Assembly (NCBI RefSeq): GCF_001010415.1
Contig: NZ_JPLE01000020.1
Location: forward strand, 17,178-81,177
DNA length: 64,000 nt
Reading direction: 5' to 3'
Source: Xanthomonas pisi DSM 18956
Lineage (GTDB): Bacteria > Pseudomonadota > Gammaproteobacteria > Xanthomonadales > Xanthomonadaceae
The translations under genes and the position numbers were made by a program. Each line of letters starts with the position of its first letter. Position 1 is the first letter of the stretch. This document shows, piece by piece, positions 35,149 to 44,280 of the stretch. The notes below the pieces were generated by a model, which worked only from the letters and a program-made list of their open reading frames with translations, was not told the DNA's origin and did not search any database.

Positions 35149-35922
35149 ATGACCGGGATGGTCCAATCCGAAACCGTCGTGATCGGCGGGGCGGGCAACG
35201 TGGGTGCCGGGATCGTGACCGCGCTGCTCGACGCCGGCATGCCGGTGCTGGTGATTGGACGCGATGCCGCCAAGCTCGACGCGCTGCGCGCGCAGCATGG
35301 CAATGCGGCGCTGCTGGACACCCTGCAAGGCTCGGTGGCCGATGACGCTTCGGCGCAGGCACTGGCCACCGAGCTGGCGCAGCGCCCGCGCCCGCTGGGT
35401 GCGGTCATTGCCAGCCTGGGCAGCCCGTTGAAGGCCGGGCGCCTGCTGGACCGGCCGGTGACGGCACTGCGTCGGCGCCTGGAGCGCGATGTGCTGCCGC
35501 ATCTGGCTGCGGCGCGTCATCTGCTGCCGCTGCTGGCCGAAGCCGACGGTGGCGGCCGCTATCTGTTGCTGGGCAGCCCGTGCGCGCTGCGCGCCTGGGC
35601 GGCACACGGCGACATCTCGGTGGCCGCGGCTGCCATCCGCATGCTCGCCCAGGTGCTGCATGAAGAAGCCAAACCGCTGGGCGTGCGCGTGCATCTGCTC
35701 TCGGTCGAACAACCGGTATGTACGCCGGGCCGCGCCAAGGACGCGTGCCCGGAATGGATTCGCGCCGTCGATGTCGGCCGCGCCGCGGTCTCGCTCATCA
35801 CCGGGCCTGGCCAGCCCGCACAACCCATCGTGACCGTCAGCCGTCGTCTTTCCACCGCCCCGTCGGTGGACCGGCTGGCCGGCCTGCATTTGCCCATCCC
35901 CACTCGAGAGATCTCACCATGA
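35149..35922 (+). CDS. SDR-fold protein lacking the catalytic Tyr/Lys, first gene of RND operon
   Basis: A 257-residue Rossmann-fold protein. The nucleotide-binding glycine motif is GGAGNVGAG near the N-terminus. The region equivalent to the classical active site YxASKAALRML reads ISVAAAAIRML, so the catalytic Tyr is replaced by Ile and the Lys by Ala. The serine seems present in LGSPCALRAW. It is therefore probably not a standard dehydrogenase; it may bind a nucleotide or act as a structural or regulatory partner. Its stop overlaps the adaptor gene start (ATGA), so the two are coupled. The start ATG at 35149 is supported by the glycine motif position. Confidence 0.8.
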   Translation: MTGMVQSETVVIGGAGNVGAGIVTALLDAGMPVLVIGRDAAKLDALRAQHGNAALLDTLQGSVADDASAQALATELAQRPRPLGAVIASLGSPLKAGRLLDRPVTALRRRLERDVLPHLAAARHLLPLLAEADGGGRYLLLGSPCALRAWAAHGDISVAAAAIRMLAQVLHEEAKPLGVRVHLLSVEQPVCTPGRAKDACPEWIRAVDVGRAAVSLITGPGQPAQPIVTVSRRLSTAPSVDRLAGLHLPIPTREISP

Positions 35923-37109
35923 CCCCGAACGCCACCCCGTTCCGTTTTCCAATGCGTACTGTTCTGACGGGCGCCGTGCTCGCGGTCGTGCTTGCCGCCT
36001 GCGGCGGTGGTGCCGCGCAGACCGGCGCGCCGCCGCCGCCCAGCGTCAGCGTCGCACCGGTGCTGATGAAGGAGATCAACCAGTGGGACGAATTCAGCGG
36101 CCGCATCGAGGCGGTGCAAAGCGTCGAATTGCGCCCGCGCGTGTCCGGTTACATCGACAAGGTGAACTACACCGAAGGCGCCGAAGTGAAAAAGGGCGAT
36201 GTGCTCTTCAGCATCGACGACCGTAGCTACCGCGCCGAATTCGCCCGCGCCAACGCAGCGATGGTGCGGGCGCGCACGCAGGCCACGCTGGCGCGCAGCG
36301 AAGCGGCACGTGCACGCAAACTCTCCGATCAGCAGGCCATTTCCACCGAAATCTGGGAACAGCGTCGCGCCGCCGCCGACCAGGCCGATGCCGACCTGCT
36401 GGCCGCACAGGCCGCGGTGGACACCGCCAAGCTCAACCTGGACTGGAGCCGCGTGCGTGCGCCGATCGATGGCCGCGCCGGGCGTGCGATGGTCACCGCC
36501 GGCAACCTGGTCACTGCCGGCGACAGCGCCAGCGTGCTGACCACGCTGGTGTCGCTGGACAAGGTGTTCGTCTACTTCGATGCCGACGAAGGCACCTTCC
36601 TGCGCTACTCGCAGATGGCCCGCAACGGCGAGCGTCCGGACGAGCGCGGTGGTCAATTGCCGGTGCGCATCGGCCTGGTCGGCGAGCAGGGCTTTCCGCA
36701 CGCCGGGCGCGTGGATTTCCTGGATAACCAGGTGACCCGCAGCACCGGCACCATCCGCGTCCGTGCCGTGCTCGACAACGCGCAGCGGCAGTTCACGCCG
36801 GGTCTGTATGCGCACGTACAGCTGTTGGGCAGCGGCCAGTTCAAGGCCATGCTGGTCGACGAAAAAGCCGTGTTGACCGACCAAGACCGCAAGTACGTCT
36901 ACGTGGTCGACAAGGACGGCAAGGCGCAGCGCCGCGATGTGGAACTCGGTCGCAGCGCCGACGGGCTACGCATCGTGCGCAAGGGCCTGGCTGCCGGCGA
37001 CCGCGTCGTGGTCGATGGCGTGCAGAAGATCTTCATGCCCGGCATGCCGGTCGATGCCAAGGCCGTGGCCATGGCCGCGACACCGGACAAGCGCACCGCG
37101 TCGAACTGA
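35919..37109 (+). CDS. RND efflux periplasmic adaptor (membrane fusion protein)
   Basis: Links the inner-membrane pump to the outer-membrane channel. The 396-residue precursor has a lipobox (VVLAACGGG), so it is lipid-anchored. The lipoyl half-motifs are VSGYIDKVNYTEGAEVKKGDVLFSID and LDWSRVRAPIDGRAGRAMV, with the helical hairpin between them (RARTQATLARSEAARARKLSDQQ). Beta-barrel and membrane-proximal domains follow (TPGLYAHVQL, ADGLRIVRKGLAAGDRVVVDGVQK). It belongs to the MexA/AcrA type. The start overlaps the SDR gene stop by four bases, and the pump gene follows after 105 bases containing a hairpin. Confidence 0.94.
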   Translation: MTPNATPFRFPMRTVLTGAVLAVVLAACGGGAAQTGAPPPPSVSVAPVLMKEINQWDEFSGRIEAVQSVELRPRVSGYIDKVNYTEGAEVKKGDVLFSIDDRSYRAEFARANAAMVRARTQATLARSEAARARKLSDQQAISTEIWEQRRAAADQADADLLAAQAAVDTAKLNLDWSRVRAPIDGRAGRAMVTAGNLVTAGDSASVLTTLVSLDKVFVYFDADEGTFLRYSQMARNGERPDERGGQLPVRIGLVGEQGFPHAGRVDFLDNQVTRSTGTIRVRAVLDNAQRQFTPGLYAHVQLLGSGQFKAMLVDEKAVLTDQDRKYVYVVDKDGKAQRRDVELGRSADGLRIVRKGLAAGDRVVVDGVQKIFMPGMPVDAKAVAMAATPDKRTASN

Positions 37110-37135
37110 TTCATCGCTGCATCGCGTTTTCGACC

Positions 37136-37158
37136 ACCGGCCTGGTGACCAGGCCGGT
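37136..37158 (+). other. Perfect hairpin between adaptor and pump genes
   Basis: ACCGGCCTGG, TGA, CCAGGCCGGT: a 10-bp perfect stem in the 105-base gap inside the operon. Without a T-run it is unlikely to terminate transcription. It could limit mRNA decay and set different expression of adaptor and pump. Confidence 0.5.
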
Positions 37159-37214
37159 CCGGGGCCGCCGTGCCGCGCCGCCACCTGGCGGCAACCTCTT
37201 TCAGGACCACCCCA

Positions 37215-40200
37215 ATGGACTTTTCCCGTTTTTTCATCGACCGGCCGATCTTTGCCGCGGTGCTGTCGATCATCATCTTCGCGGCTGGCCTGATCGCCAT
37301 GCCGCTGTTGCCCATCAGCGAATACCCCGAAGTGGTACCGCCGAGCGTGCAGGTGCGCGCGGTGTATCCGGGCGCCAACCCCAAGGTCATCGCCGAGACC
37401 GTCGCCACGCCGCTTGAGGAGGCGATCAACGGCGTCGAAAACATGATGTACATGAAGTCGGTCGCCGGCTCCGATGGCGTGCTGATGGTCACCGTGACCT
37501 TCAAGCCGGGCACCGATCCGGACCAGGCGCAGGTGCAGGTGCAGAACCGCGTCAGTCAGGCGCAGGCGCGCCTGCCCGAAGACGTGCGCCGCCAGGGCGT
37601 CACCACGCAGAAGCAATCGCCGACGCTGACCATGGTGGTGCATCTGACCTCGCCCAAGGGCAAGTACGACTCGCTGTACCTGAGCAACTACGCCACCTTG
37701 AAGGTCAAGGACGAGCTGTCGCGCCTGCCGGGCGTTGGCCAGATCCGGGTCTTCGGTGCCGGCGACTACGCCATGCGCATCTGGTTGAACCCGGACAAGG
37801 TCGCCGCGCGCGGGCTCACCGCCAGCGATGTGGTCGCCGCCATCCGCGAGCAGAACGTGCAGGTCTCCGCCGGCCAGCTCGGCGCCGAGCCGATGCCCAA
37901 CAAGAGCGACTTCCTGCTCTCGATCAATGCGCAGGGCCGCCTCACCACCGAAGAAGAATTCGGCAACATCGTGATCCGCAGCGGCAACAGCGGCGAGATC
38001 GTGCGCCTGAGCGACGTGGCACGCCTGGAACTGGGTGCCGGCAACTACACCTTGCGCTCGCAGCTGGACAACCAGAACGCGGTGGGCATGGGCGTGTTCC
38101 AGTCGCCGGGTGCCAACGCGATCGAGCTGTCGGACGCCGTGCGCGCCAAGATGGCGGAGCTGGAAAAGCAGTTCCCGCAGGACATGGCCTGGTCGGCGGC
38201 GTATGACCCCACCGTGTTCGTGCGCGACTCGATCAGCGCGGTGGTGCACACGCTGCTGGAGGCGGTGCTGCTGGTGGTGCTGGTGGTGATCCTGTTCCTG
38301 CAGACCTGGCGCGCCTCGATCATTCCGTTGCTGGCGGTGCCGGTATCGGTGGTGGGCACATTCGCGGCCCTGTACCTGCTGGGTTTCTCGATCAATACCT
38401 TGAGCCTGTTCGGCCTGGTGCTGGCGATCGGCATCGTGGTCGACGATGCGATCGTGGTGGTGGAAAACGTCGAGCGCAATATCGAAGAAGGCCTCACCCC
38501 GCTGGCGGCCGCGCATCAGGCGATGCGCGAGGTGTCCGGGCCGATCATCGCCATCGCGCTGGTGCTGTGCGCGGTGTTCGTGCCGATGGCGTTCCTGTCG
38601 GGCGTGACCGGCCAGTTCTACAAGCAGTTCGCGGTGACCATCGCCATCTCCACGGTGATTTCGGCGATCAACTCGCTGACCCTGTCGCCGGCGCTGGCCG
38701 CGATGTTGCTCAAGGCGCACGACGCACCCAAGGATGGCCCGTCGCGTTTGATCGACCGTCTGTTCGGCTGGTTGTTCCGTCCGTTCAACCGCTTCTTCAA
38801 CAGCAGCTCGCACAAGTACCAGGGTGCGGTGTCGCGCACGTTGAGCAAGCGCGGTGCGGTGTTCATGGTGTACCTGCTGCTGTTGGTGGGCGCCGGTTTC
38901 ATGTTCAAGATCGTGCCGGGCGGTTTCATTCCGACCCAGGACAAGCTGTACCTGATCGCCGGTACCAAACTGCCTGAGGGCGCCTCGCTGGAGCGTACCA
39001 ATGAGGTGATCCGCCAGATCAGCCAGATCGCGATGCAGACCGAAGGCGTGGATCACACGATCGCGTTCCCCGGGTTGAATCCGCTGCAGTTCACCAACAC
39101 GCCCAATACCGGCACGGTGTTCATCACGCTCAAGCCGTTCAGTCAGCGCACCCGCAGCGCCGTGCAGATCAATGCCGAGCTCAACGCGCGCATCAGCCAG
39201 ATCCAGCAGGGTTTTGCGTTCGCCTTCATGCCGCCGCCGATTCTGGGCCTGGGGCAGGGCTCGGGCTACTCGCTGTATATCCAGGACCGTGCGGGTCTGG
39301 GTTATGGCCAGTTGCAGAGTGCGGTGAATGCGATGTCCGGTGCGATTTCGCAGACGCCGGGCATGCAGTTCCCGATCGGCACCTACCAGGCCAACGTGCC
39401 ACAGCTCGACGCCAAGGTCGATCGCGACAAGGCCAAGGCGCAGGGCGTGCCGCTGACCAACCTGTTCGACACGCTGCAGACCTACCTGGGTTCGTCGTAC
39501 ATCAACGACTTCAATCGCTTCGGTCGCACCTATCAGGTGATCGCCCAGGCCGATGGACAGTTCCGCGACAGCGTCGAAGACATCGCCAACCTGCGTACCC
39601 GCAATGCCAATGGCGAAATGGTGCCGATCGGCAGCATGGTCACGCTGGGCCAGACCTACGGCCCGGATCCGGTGATCCGCTACAACGGCTACCCGGCCGC
39701 CGACCTGATCGGTGAAGCGGACCCGCGCGTGCTGTCGTCCACCGAGGCGATGCACACGCTGGCCGGCATGGCGCCGAAGGTGTTGCCCAACGGCATGAAC
39801 ATCGAGTGGACCGACCTGAGCTATCAGCAGTCGACCCAAGGCAACTCGGCGTTGATCGTGTTCCCGATGGCGGTGTTGCTGGCGTTCCTGGTATTGGCCG
39901 CGTTGTACGAAAGCTGGACCCTGCCACTGGCGGTGATCCTGATCGTGCCGATGACCTTGCTGTCTGCATTGTTCGGTGTGTGGCTCACCGGTGGCGACAA
40001 CAACGTATTCGTGCAGGTGGGCCTGGTGGTGTTGATGGGCCTGGCGTGCAAGAACGCGATCCTGATCGTGGAGTTTGCTCGCGAGCTGGAGATGCATGGC
40101 AAGGGCATCGTGGAAGCGGCGCTGGAAGCCTGCCGCCTGCGTCTGCGCCCGATCGTGATGACCTCCATCGCCTTCATCGCCGGCACCGTGCCGCTGGTGT

Positions 40201-40385
40201 TCGGCCATGGCGCCGGCGCCGAAGTGCGCTCGGTCACCGGGATCACCGTATTCGCCGGCATGCTGGGCGTGACCTTGTTCGGCCTGTTCCTGACCCCTGT
40301 GTTCTACGTGGCGCTGCGCAAGTGGGTCACCCGTCGCGGGCCTGCTGCACCGGCTGCCGTTTCGCATGACGCCGTGAAGGCGTAA
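37215..40385 (+). CDS. RND multidrug efflux pump, HAE1 family
   Basis: Proton-driven trimeric inner-membrane pump of 1056 residues, the usual size for AcrB/MexB. It starts at the ATG at 37215 with MDFSRFFIDRPIFAAVLSIIIF. The proton-relay residues are present: the Asp-Asp pair in GIVVDDAIVVVENVERN and the Lys in ACKNAILIVEFARELE. Two large periplasmic loops alternate with twelve membrane helices. The periplasmic motif QNRVSQAQARLPEDVRRQGV is typical of the family. It forms the core of the tripartite system encoded by this operon. Likely substrates are amphiphilic toxins or plant antimicrobials. Confidence 0.96.
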   Translation: MDFSRFFIDRPIFAAVLSIIIFAAGLIAMPLLPISEYPEVVPPSVQVRAVYPGANPKVIAETVATPLEEAINGVENMMYMKSVAGSDGVLMVTVTFKPGTDPDQAQVQVQNRVSQAQARLPEDVRRQGVTTQKQSPTLTMVVHLTSPKGKYDSLYLSNYATLKVKDELSRLPGVGQIRVFGAGDYAMRIWLNPDKVAARGLTASDVVAAIREQNVQVSAGQLGAEPMPNKSDFLLSINAQGRLTTEEEFGNIVIRSGNSGEIVRLSDVARLELGAGNYTLRSQLDNQNAVGMGVFQSPGANAIELSDAVRAKMAELEKQFPQDMAWSAAYDPTVFVRDSISAVVHTLLEAVLLVVLVVILFLQTWRASIIPLLAVPVSVVGTFAALYLLGFSINTLSLFGLVLAIGIVVDDAIVVVENVERNIEEGLTPLAAAHQAMREVSGPIIAIALVLCAVFVPMAFLSGVTGQFYKQFAVTIAISTVISAINSLTLSPALAAMLLKAHDAPKDGPSRLIDRLFGWLFRPFNRFFNSSSHKYQGAVSRTLSKRGAVFMVYLLLLVGAGFMFKIVPGGFIPTQDKLYLIAGTKLPEGASLERTNEVIRQISQIAMQTEGVDHTIAFPGLNPLQFTNTPNTGTVFITLKPFSQRTRSAVQINAELNARISQIQQGFAFAFMPPPILGLGQGSGYSLYIQDRAGLGYGQLQSAVNAMSGAISQTPGMQFPIGTYQANVPQLDAKVDRDKAKAQGVPLTNLFDTLQTYLGSSYINDFNRFGRTYQVIAQADGQFRDSVEDIANLRTRNANGEMVPIGSMVTLGQTYGPDPVIRYNGYPAADLIGEADPRVLSSTEAMHTLAGMAPKVLPNGMNIEWTDLSYQQSTQGNSALIVFPMAVLLAFLVLAALYESWTLPLAVILIVPMTLLSALFGVWLTGGDNNVFVQVGLVVLMGLACKNAILIVEFARELEMHGKGIVEAALEACRLRLRPIVMTSIAFIAGTVPLVFGHGAGAEVRSVTGITVFAGMLGVTLFGLFLTPVFYVALRKWVTRRGPAAPAAVSHDAVKA

Positions 40386-40420
40386 GCCAGTCACTTCCCC
40401 CATTCAAGAGGATTCACCAC

Positions 40421-41152
40421 ATGAGCAACACCAAGATCGCACTGGTCACCGGCGCTACCCGCGGCATTGGCCTGGAAACCGTTCGTCAACTCGCACAGGC
40501 CGGCGTGCATACCTTGCTGGCCGGTCGCAAGCGCGATGACGCGGTGGCCGCCGCGCTCAAGCTGCAGGCCGAAGGCCTGCCGGTGGAGGCGATTCAACTG
40601 GACGTCAACGACGACATCAGCATCGCTGCGGCGGTCGGCACGGTGAAGGAGCGTCACGGCCACCTGGACATCCTGGTCAACAACGCCGGCATCATGATCG
40701 ATGACATCCAGCGCAAGCCGTCCGAGCAAAGCCTGGATACCTGGAAGCGCACCTTCGATACCAATCTGTTTGCGGTGGTCGGCGTGACAAAGGCGTTCCT
40801 GCCGCTGCTGCAGCGTTCGCTGGCCGGTCGCATCGTCAATGTGTCCAGCATTCTCGGCTCGCTGACGCTGCACAGCGACCCCGGCTCGCCGATCTACAGT
40901 TTCAAGGTGCCGGCCTACAACGCATCCAAGAGCGCCTTGAACAGCTGGACCGTGCATCTTGCCTACGAGCTGCGCGACACCTCGATCAAGGTCAATACCA
41001 TCCATCCCGGCTACGTCAAAACCGACATGAACGGTGGCGAGGGCGAGATCGACATCGAGCAGGGCGCGCACAGCAGCGTGCAGATGGCATTGATCGATGC
41101 GCACGGCCCGACCGGCAGCTTTACCCATCTGGGAGACACCTTGCCATGGTAA
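40421..41152 (+). CDS. SDR-family oxidoreductase inside RND operon
   Basis: Classical short-chain dehydrogenase of 243 residues. The cofactor motif TGATRGIGLET (TGxxxGIG) and the NNAG motif (LVNNAGIM) are intact. The catalytic residues are Ser in VSSILGSL and Tyr/Lys in YNASKSAL. It probably uses NADP(H), judging by AGRKRDD after the second strand. It sits 35 bases after the pump gene and overlaps the outer-membrane factor start by seven bases, so it is a real part of the operon. It could modify an efflux substrate. No specific substrate can be named. Confidence 0.9.
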   Translation: MSNTKIALVTGATRGIGLETVRQLAQAGVHTLLAGRKRDDAVAAALKLQAEGLPVEAIQLDVNDDISIAAAVGTVKERHGHLDILVNNAGIMIDDIQRKPSEQSLDTWKRTFDTNLFAVVGVTKAFLPLLQRSLAGRIVNVSSILGSLTLHSDPGSPIYSFKVPAYNASKSALNSWTVHLAYELRDTSIKVNTIHPGYVKTDMNGGEGEIDIEQGAHSSVQMALIDAHGPTGSFTHLGDTLPW

Positions 41153-42570
41153 GAACATTGCTTGGCGCGGCGCTGGCCGCGCTGGTGCTCAGCGGTTGCG
41201 CGGTGGGGCCCGATTACCGGCCCGACCCGCCGCCGCCGGTCACGCTGCAGGGCGCGCAGGATGCCTCCTTCAGCGCTGCATCCGTCGTCGGCAACTGGTG
41301 GTCGCAGTTCGACGACCCGGTGCTGGAGCAGCTGGTGCGCGATGCCTTGTTCGCCAACCACGATCTGCGTATTGCGGTGTCGCGGGTGAAGCAGGCGCGT
41401 GCGGTGTTCGTGGAGCGTCGTCTCGACCAGGCCCCACACATCACCGCCCAGGGCAGCTTCGACCGACGCGAGCAGCAGCAGGTGATTGCCGGGAATCAGC
41501 GCTTCCTGACCGAGCAGACCACCCTGGGCCTGGATGCGGCCTGGGAACTGGATCTGTTCGGCCGTCAGCGCCGCGCCTCGGAAGCGGCGCGCGCCGACCT
41601 GGATGCCGAGCAGGCCAACCTGCAGGACGTGCAGGTCACGGTCGCGGCCGAAGTGGCGCGCAATTATTTCCAATTGCGCGGCACCCAGAAGCAGCTCGAT
41701 GTCTCCAAGCGCACCCTGACCAACCTGCGCGACACCCAGAAGCTGACGCAGACGCGTTGGGATCTGGGGGCTGGCAGCGAGCTGGATGTGCAGAGCAGCC
41801 TGGCGCGGTTGAAGGCGATCGAGGCGGATATTCCGTTGCTGGAAACCGCCGAGGCGCAATACCGGCACCGGCTTGCCGTATTGCTTGGCCAACAGCCGAA
41901 TGCGCTGGACGCCACCCTGGTCGCACGCGCCATGCCGGCGTTCGCGCGCCCGTTGCCGTTGGGCGATACCGCAGGATTGCTGCGTCAGCGCCCTGACGTG
42001 CGCAGTGCCGAACGCCGTCTGGCCGCAGCCACCGCGCAGGTTGGCGTGGCCACGGCCGATCTGTTCCCGCGCATCAGCGTCAGCGGGTTTGTCGGCTTTC
42101 TGTCCGGCGATGCGGCCAGGTTGACCCAGGGCAATGCAAAGGCCTGGTCGGTCACCCCGTCGATCAGCTGGGCCGCGTTCGACTTCGGGACCGTGCGTGC
42201 ACGCCTGCGTGCCAGCAAGGCGCAGGCCGACGGTGCGTTGGCGCAGTACCAGCAAGCGGTCTTGCTGGCGCTGGAAGACACCGAAAACGCCTTGATCGGC
42301 TATGGCCGTCAGCAGGCGCGCCTGGCGATCGTGGTGGACCAGGCCAATGCGGCGCGGCGTGCCGAAGCGCTGGCGCAGATCCGCTACCGCGAGGGTTCGG
42401 AAGACTTCCTGACCTTGCTGGATGCACAACGCACCCAGCTGGCGGCAGACGATGCGTTGGCGCAGGCCGAGGCGGCAGTCAATGTCGGCGTGGTCGGTGT
42501 GTACAAGGCCTTGGGTGGCTGGAAGCAGGGTGAAGCACCCGCCGCACCGGTGGCCGTGGTCAATCGGTGA
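41146..42570 (+). CDS. RND efflux outer-membrane factor (OprM/NodT type lipoprotein)
   Basis: Trimeric outer-membrane channel with a periplasmic helical barrel, 474 residues. The lipobox is VLSGCAVG, followed by PDYRPDPPPPV, a common start of OprM-like proteins. Two TolC-like repeats are visible, with family signatures WELDLFGRQRRASEAARADLDA and RPDVRSAERRLAAATAQVGVATADLFPRIS. The C-terminal part ends in RYREGSEDFLTLLDAQRTQLAADDALAQ. It completes the efflux system. The start overlaps the SDR gene by seven bases. Confidence 0.95.
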   Translation: MVRTLLGAALAALVLSGCAVGPDYRPDPPPPVTLQGAQDASFSAASVVGNWWSQFDDPVLEQLVRDALFANHDLRIAVSRVKQARAVFVERRLDQAPHITAQGSFDRREQQQVIAGNQRFLTEQTTLGLDAAWELDLFGRQRRASEAARADLDAEQANLQDVQVTVAAEVARNYFQLRGTQKQLDVSKRTLTNLRDTQKLTQTRWDLGAGSELDVQSSLARLKAIEADIPLLETAEAQYRHRLAVLLGQQPNALDATLVARAMPAFARPLPLGDTAGLLRQRPDVRSAERRLAAATAQVGVATADLFPRISVSGFVGFLSGDAARLTQGNAKAWSVTPSISWAAFDFGTVRARLRASKAQADGALAQYQQAVLLALEDTENALIGYGRQQARLAIVVDQANAARRAEALAQIRYREGSEDFLTLLDAQRTQLAADDALAQAEAAVNVGVVGVYKALGGWKQGEAPAAPVAVVNR

Positions 42571-42655
42571 ACGCTGGACGGGGCGGCCGTCGGGTCGCCC
42601 CGTCTGCTAGAAGATCGTCGTCGTTGATGGTGCGATCCAGCCAGCAGCGCTGCGC

Positions 42656-43630
42656 TCAGTCGGCAACCCGCACGCTGTCGCGGCCGCTGTTCTTGGCCAG
42701 ATACAGTGCTGCATCGGCACGCGAAAACCAGTCTTGCCAATGGGTCTCGCCATCGTGGCGTGCTGCTCCCAGCGAGACCGTGATGCGCCCACCCGGACCA
42801 CGCAAACCACTGCGGATCACCTTGCGCAAGCGCTCGGTGGCCGCTTCCAGTTCCGCCAGCGAACCGGCGCGCAGCAGCACCACGAATTCTTCGCCGCCGA
42901 ACCGGAACACCTGATGCGGCTCGCGCACTTCGTAGCGCAGGATGGTTGCCAGATCCGACAGCGCCGCATCGCCGGCGGCATGCCCGTACAGATCGTTGAC
43001 CTCCTTGAAATGATCCAGGTCCAGGATGATCAGGCTGTTGAGCCGGTCCTGCGGTTGGCGCTGATCGATCTGATGGGTCAGTGCGCGTTCGAGCATGCGT
43101 CGGTTGGGCAAGCCGGTCAGTGCGTCCAGCGAGGCCAGCTCTTCCAGATGCACGCGGTCGTCCTGCATGCGCAGCGAGAACGAATACCCCACCGCCAGCG
43201 TCACCAGCGTCACCACCACGGTCGACACCCCCTGGCCGGGGCTGACGATCAGACCGGGCAAGAACAGCAATGCCGCCATCAATGGCAGGCTCAGCAACAC
43301 CGCACGCTGCGGCCCGCACAGAAAATAATTGGTCGCCAGCACCGGAAACAGCCAGGGCAGGGCACCATCGCCCCCGGTCCAGCAGGCCACCAGGCAGCCG
43401 GCGACATTGATCGACGCCAGCCAGACACCGCCGGCACCCGTGCGTTCGGCCGTGCGCATCTGCCAGCCACGCCAGATCGCCAGCATCCCCAGCGCTGCGG
43501 TGATGAGGCACGCAATCGCCTGGCCGGTCATGGCCAGATACACCGCATAGAGGCAAAGCAACAGCGCGGTGATTGGCCCAAGCATCTTGACGATGCCGAG
43601 GCGGAAATCCCGCCGCAGGTGGAGGATCAC
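42656..43630 (-). CDS. Membrane-bound diguanylate cyclase (GGDEF)
   Basis: Synthesises cyclic di-GMP. The ~324-residue protein has five or six N-terminal membrane helices (about residues 16-150). A GGDEF domain follows, with the motif FRFGGEEFVVLL. The allosteric I-site position reads REPH instead of RxxD, so product inhibition is probably weak. The cytoplasmic domain begins at ASLDALTGLPNRRMLERALTH, the usual linker. The GTG at 43630 was chosen; an ATG at 43585 would shorten it by 15 residues, and the frame is open further upstream. It is convergent with the efflux operon. Confidence 0.85.
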   Translation of the reverse strand: MILHLRRDFRLGIVKMLGPITALLLCLYAVYLAMTGQAIACLITAALGMLAIWRGWQMRTAERTGAGGVWLASINVAGCLVACWTGGDGALPWLFPVLATNYFLCGPQRAVLLSLPLMAALLFLPGLIVSPGQGVSTVVVTLVTLAVGYSFSLRMQDDRVHLEELASLDALTGLPNRRMLERALTHQIDQRQPQDRLNSLIILDLDHFKEVNDLYGHAAGDAALSDLATILRYEVREPHQVFRFGGEEFVVLLRAGSLAELEAATERLRKVIRSGLRGPGGRITVSLGAARHDGETHWQDWFSRADAALYLAKNSGRDSVRVAD

Positions 43631-43796
43631 AGGCAAGGTTCTGTCGGAGTCGGCATCATTATCGGCCGGCCTGTGCGAAAGTTGAGCATGCAGTTGCCGC
43701 TGCGGCGGGTAGGAAAATGAAGCGTTGCATGGCAAGGCTTCGCGCATCCTTGACGGCCTTGCCGCGACCGTAGCGACTTTGATGTTGGAGCCTGTT

Positions 43797-44030
43797 ATGC
43801 CTAAACGCGAAGAGCTCCAGACGCGCCTGGACGCGTTGCAGGACGAACTGCCGCAGCTGCCTGCCGATGAAGATGCGGATTTTGACTATCTGGATTTCCA
43901 GGCGCGCGCCGAAGCGGTGCTGCGCAGCGCCGACCCCGAAGATGCGGCCTATGTGCGTACCCGCATCGACGGCATGCTGGCGGGCGCTGGTCTGATTCCC
44001 ACCGACGAAGGGGGGCGCGCCTGTCGGTGA
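43797..44030 (+). CDS. Small acidic hypothetical protein (77 aa)
   Basis: I do not recognise a family. The protein is rich in Asp, Glu, Ala and Leu (DELPQLPADEDADFDYLDFQARAEAVLRSADPEDAAYV) and would be helical and strongly acidic. GGAG lies eight bases before the ATG. It sits between two GGDEF genes on the opposite strand and starts near the 5' end of one, so they probably have divergent promoters. No membrane segment or cysteine pattern is seen. A 250-base gap with nothing recognisable follows. Confidence 0.65.
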   Translation: MPKREELQTRLDALQDELPQLPADEDADFDYLDFQARAEAVLRSADPEDAAYVRTRIDGMLAGAGLIPTDEGGRACR

Positions 44031-44280
44031 TGCCGCGCTGCTCGAAGCAGGCTGGCGCGCAGGGTGGGGACGGTGAACGCCCGTTTCGGCACGGTGTGTG
44101 GGCTGCGGCCCACCAGTGCAACGGTACGCAGCGAACGGTCGGGCTCGATCTGTCGCAGACCGCTATAAGCGGAACCGCAGAGTTGCACCTGGGTCGCCAG
44201 GCGCCTGACAGACCACCGACGCCTGGCTGGAGGTCTGACCAAGCGCGTCAAGGCCAGGTTCGCTACATCTCTTCCTGCCT

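Noticed and set aside
36966..40403. 1145-codon open frame on the minus strand
   Set aside because: It is antisense to the RND pump gene. The protein is His/Arg/Gln/Asp-rich without any domain, as expected from a GC-rich gene read backwards.
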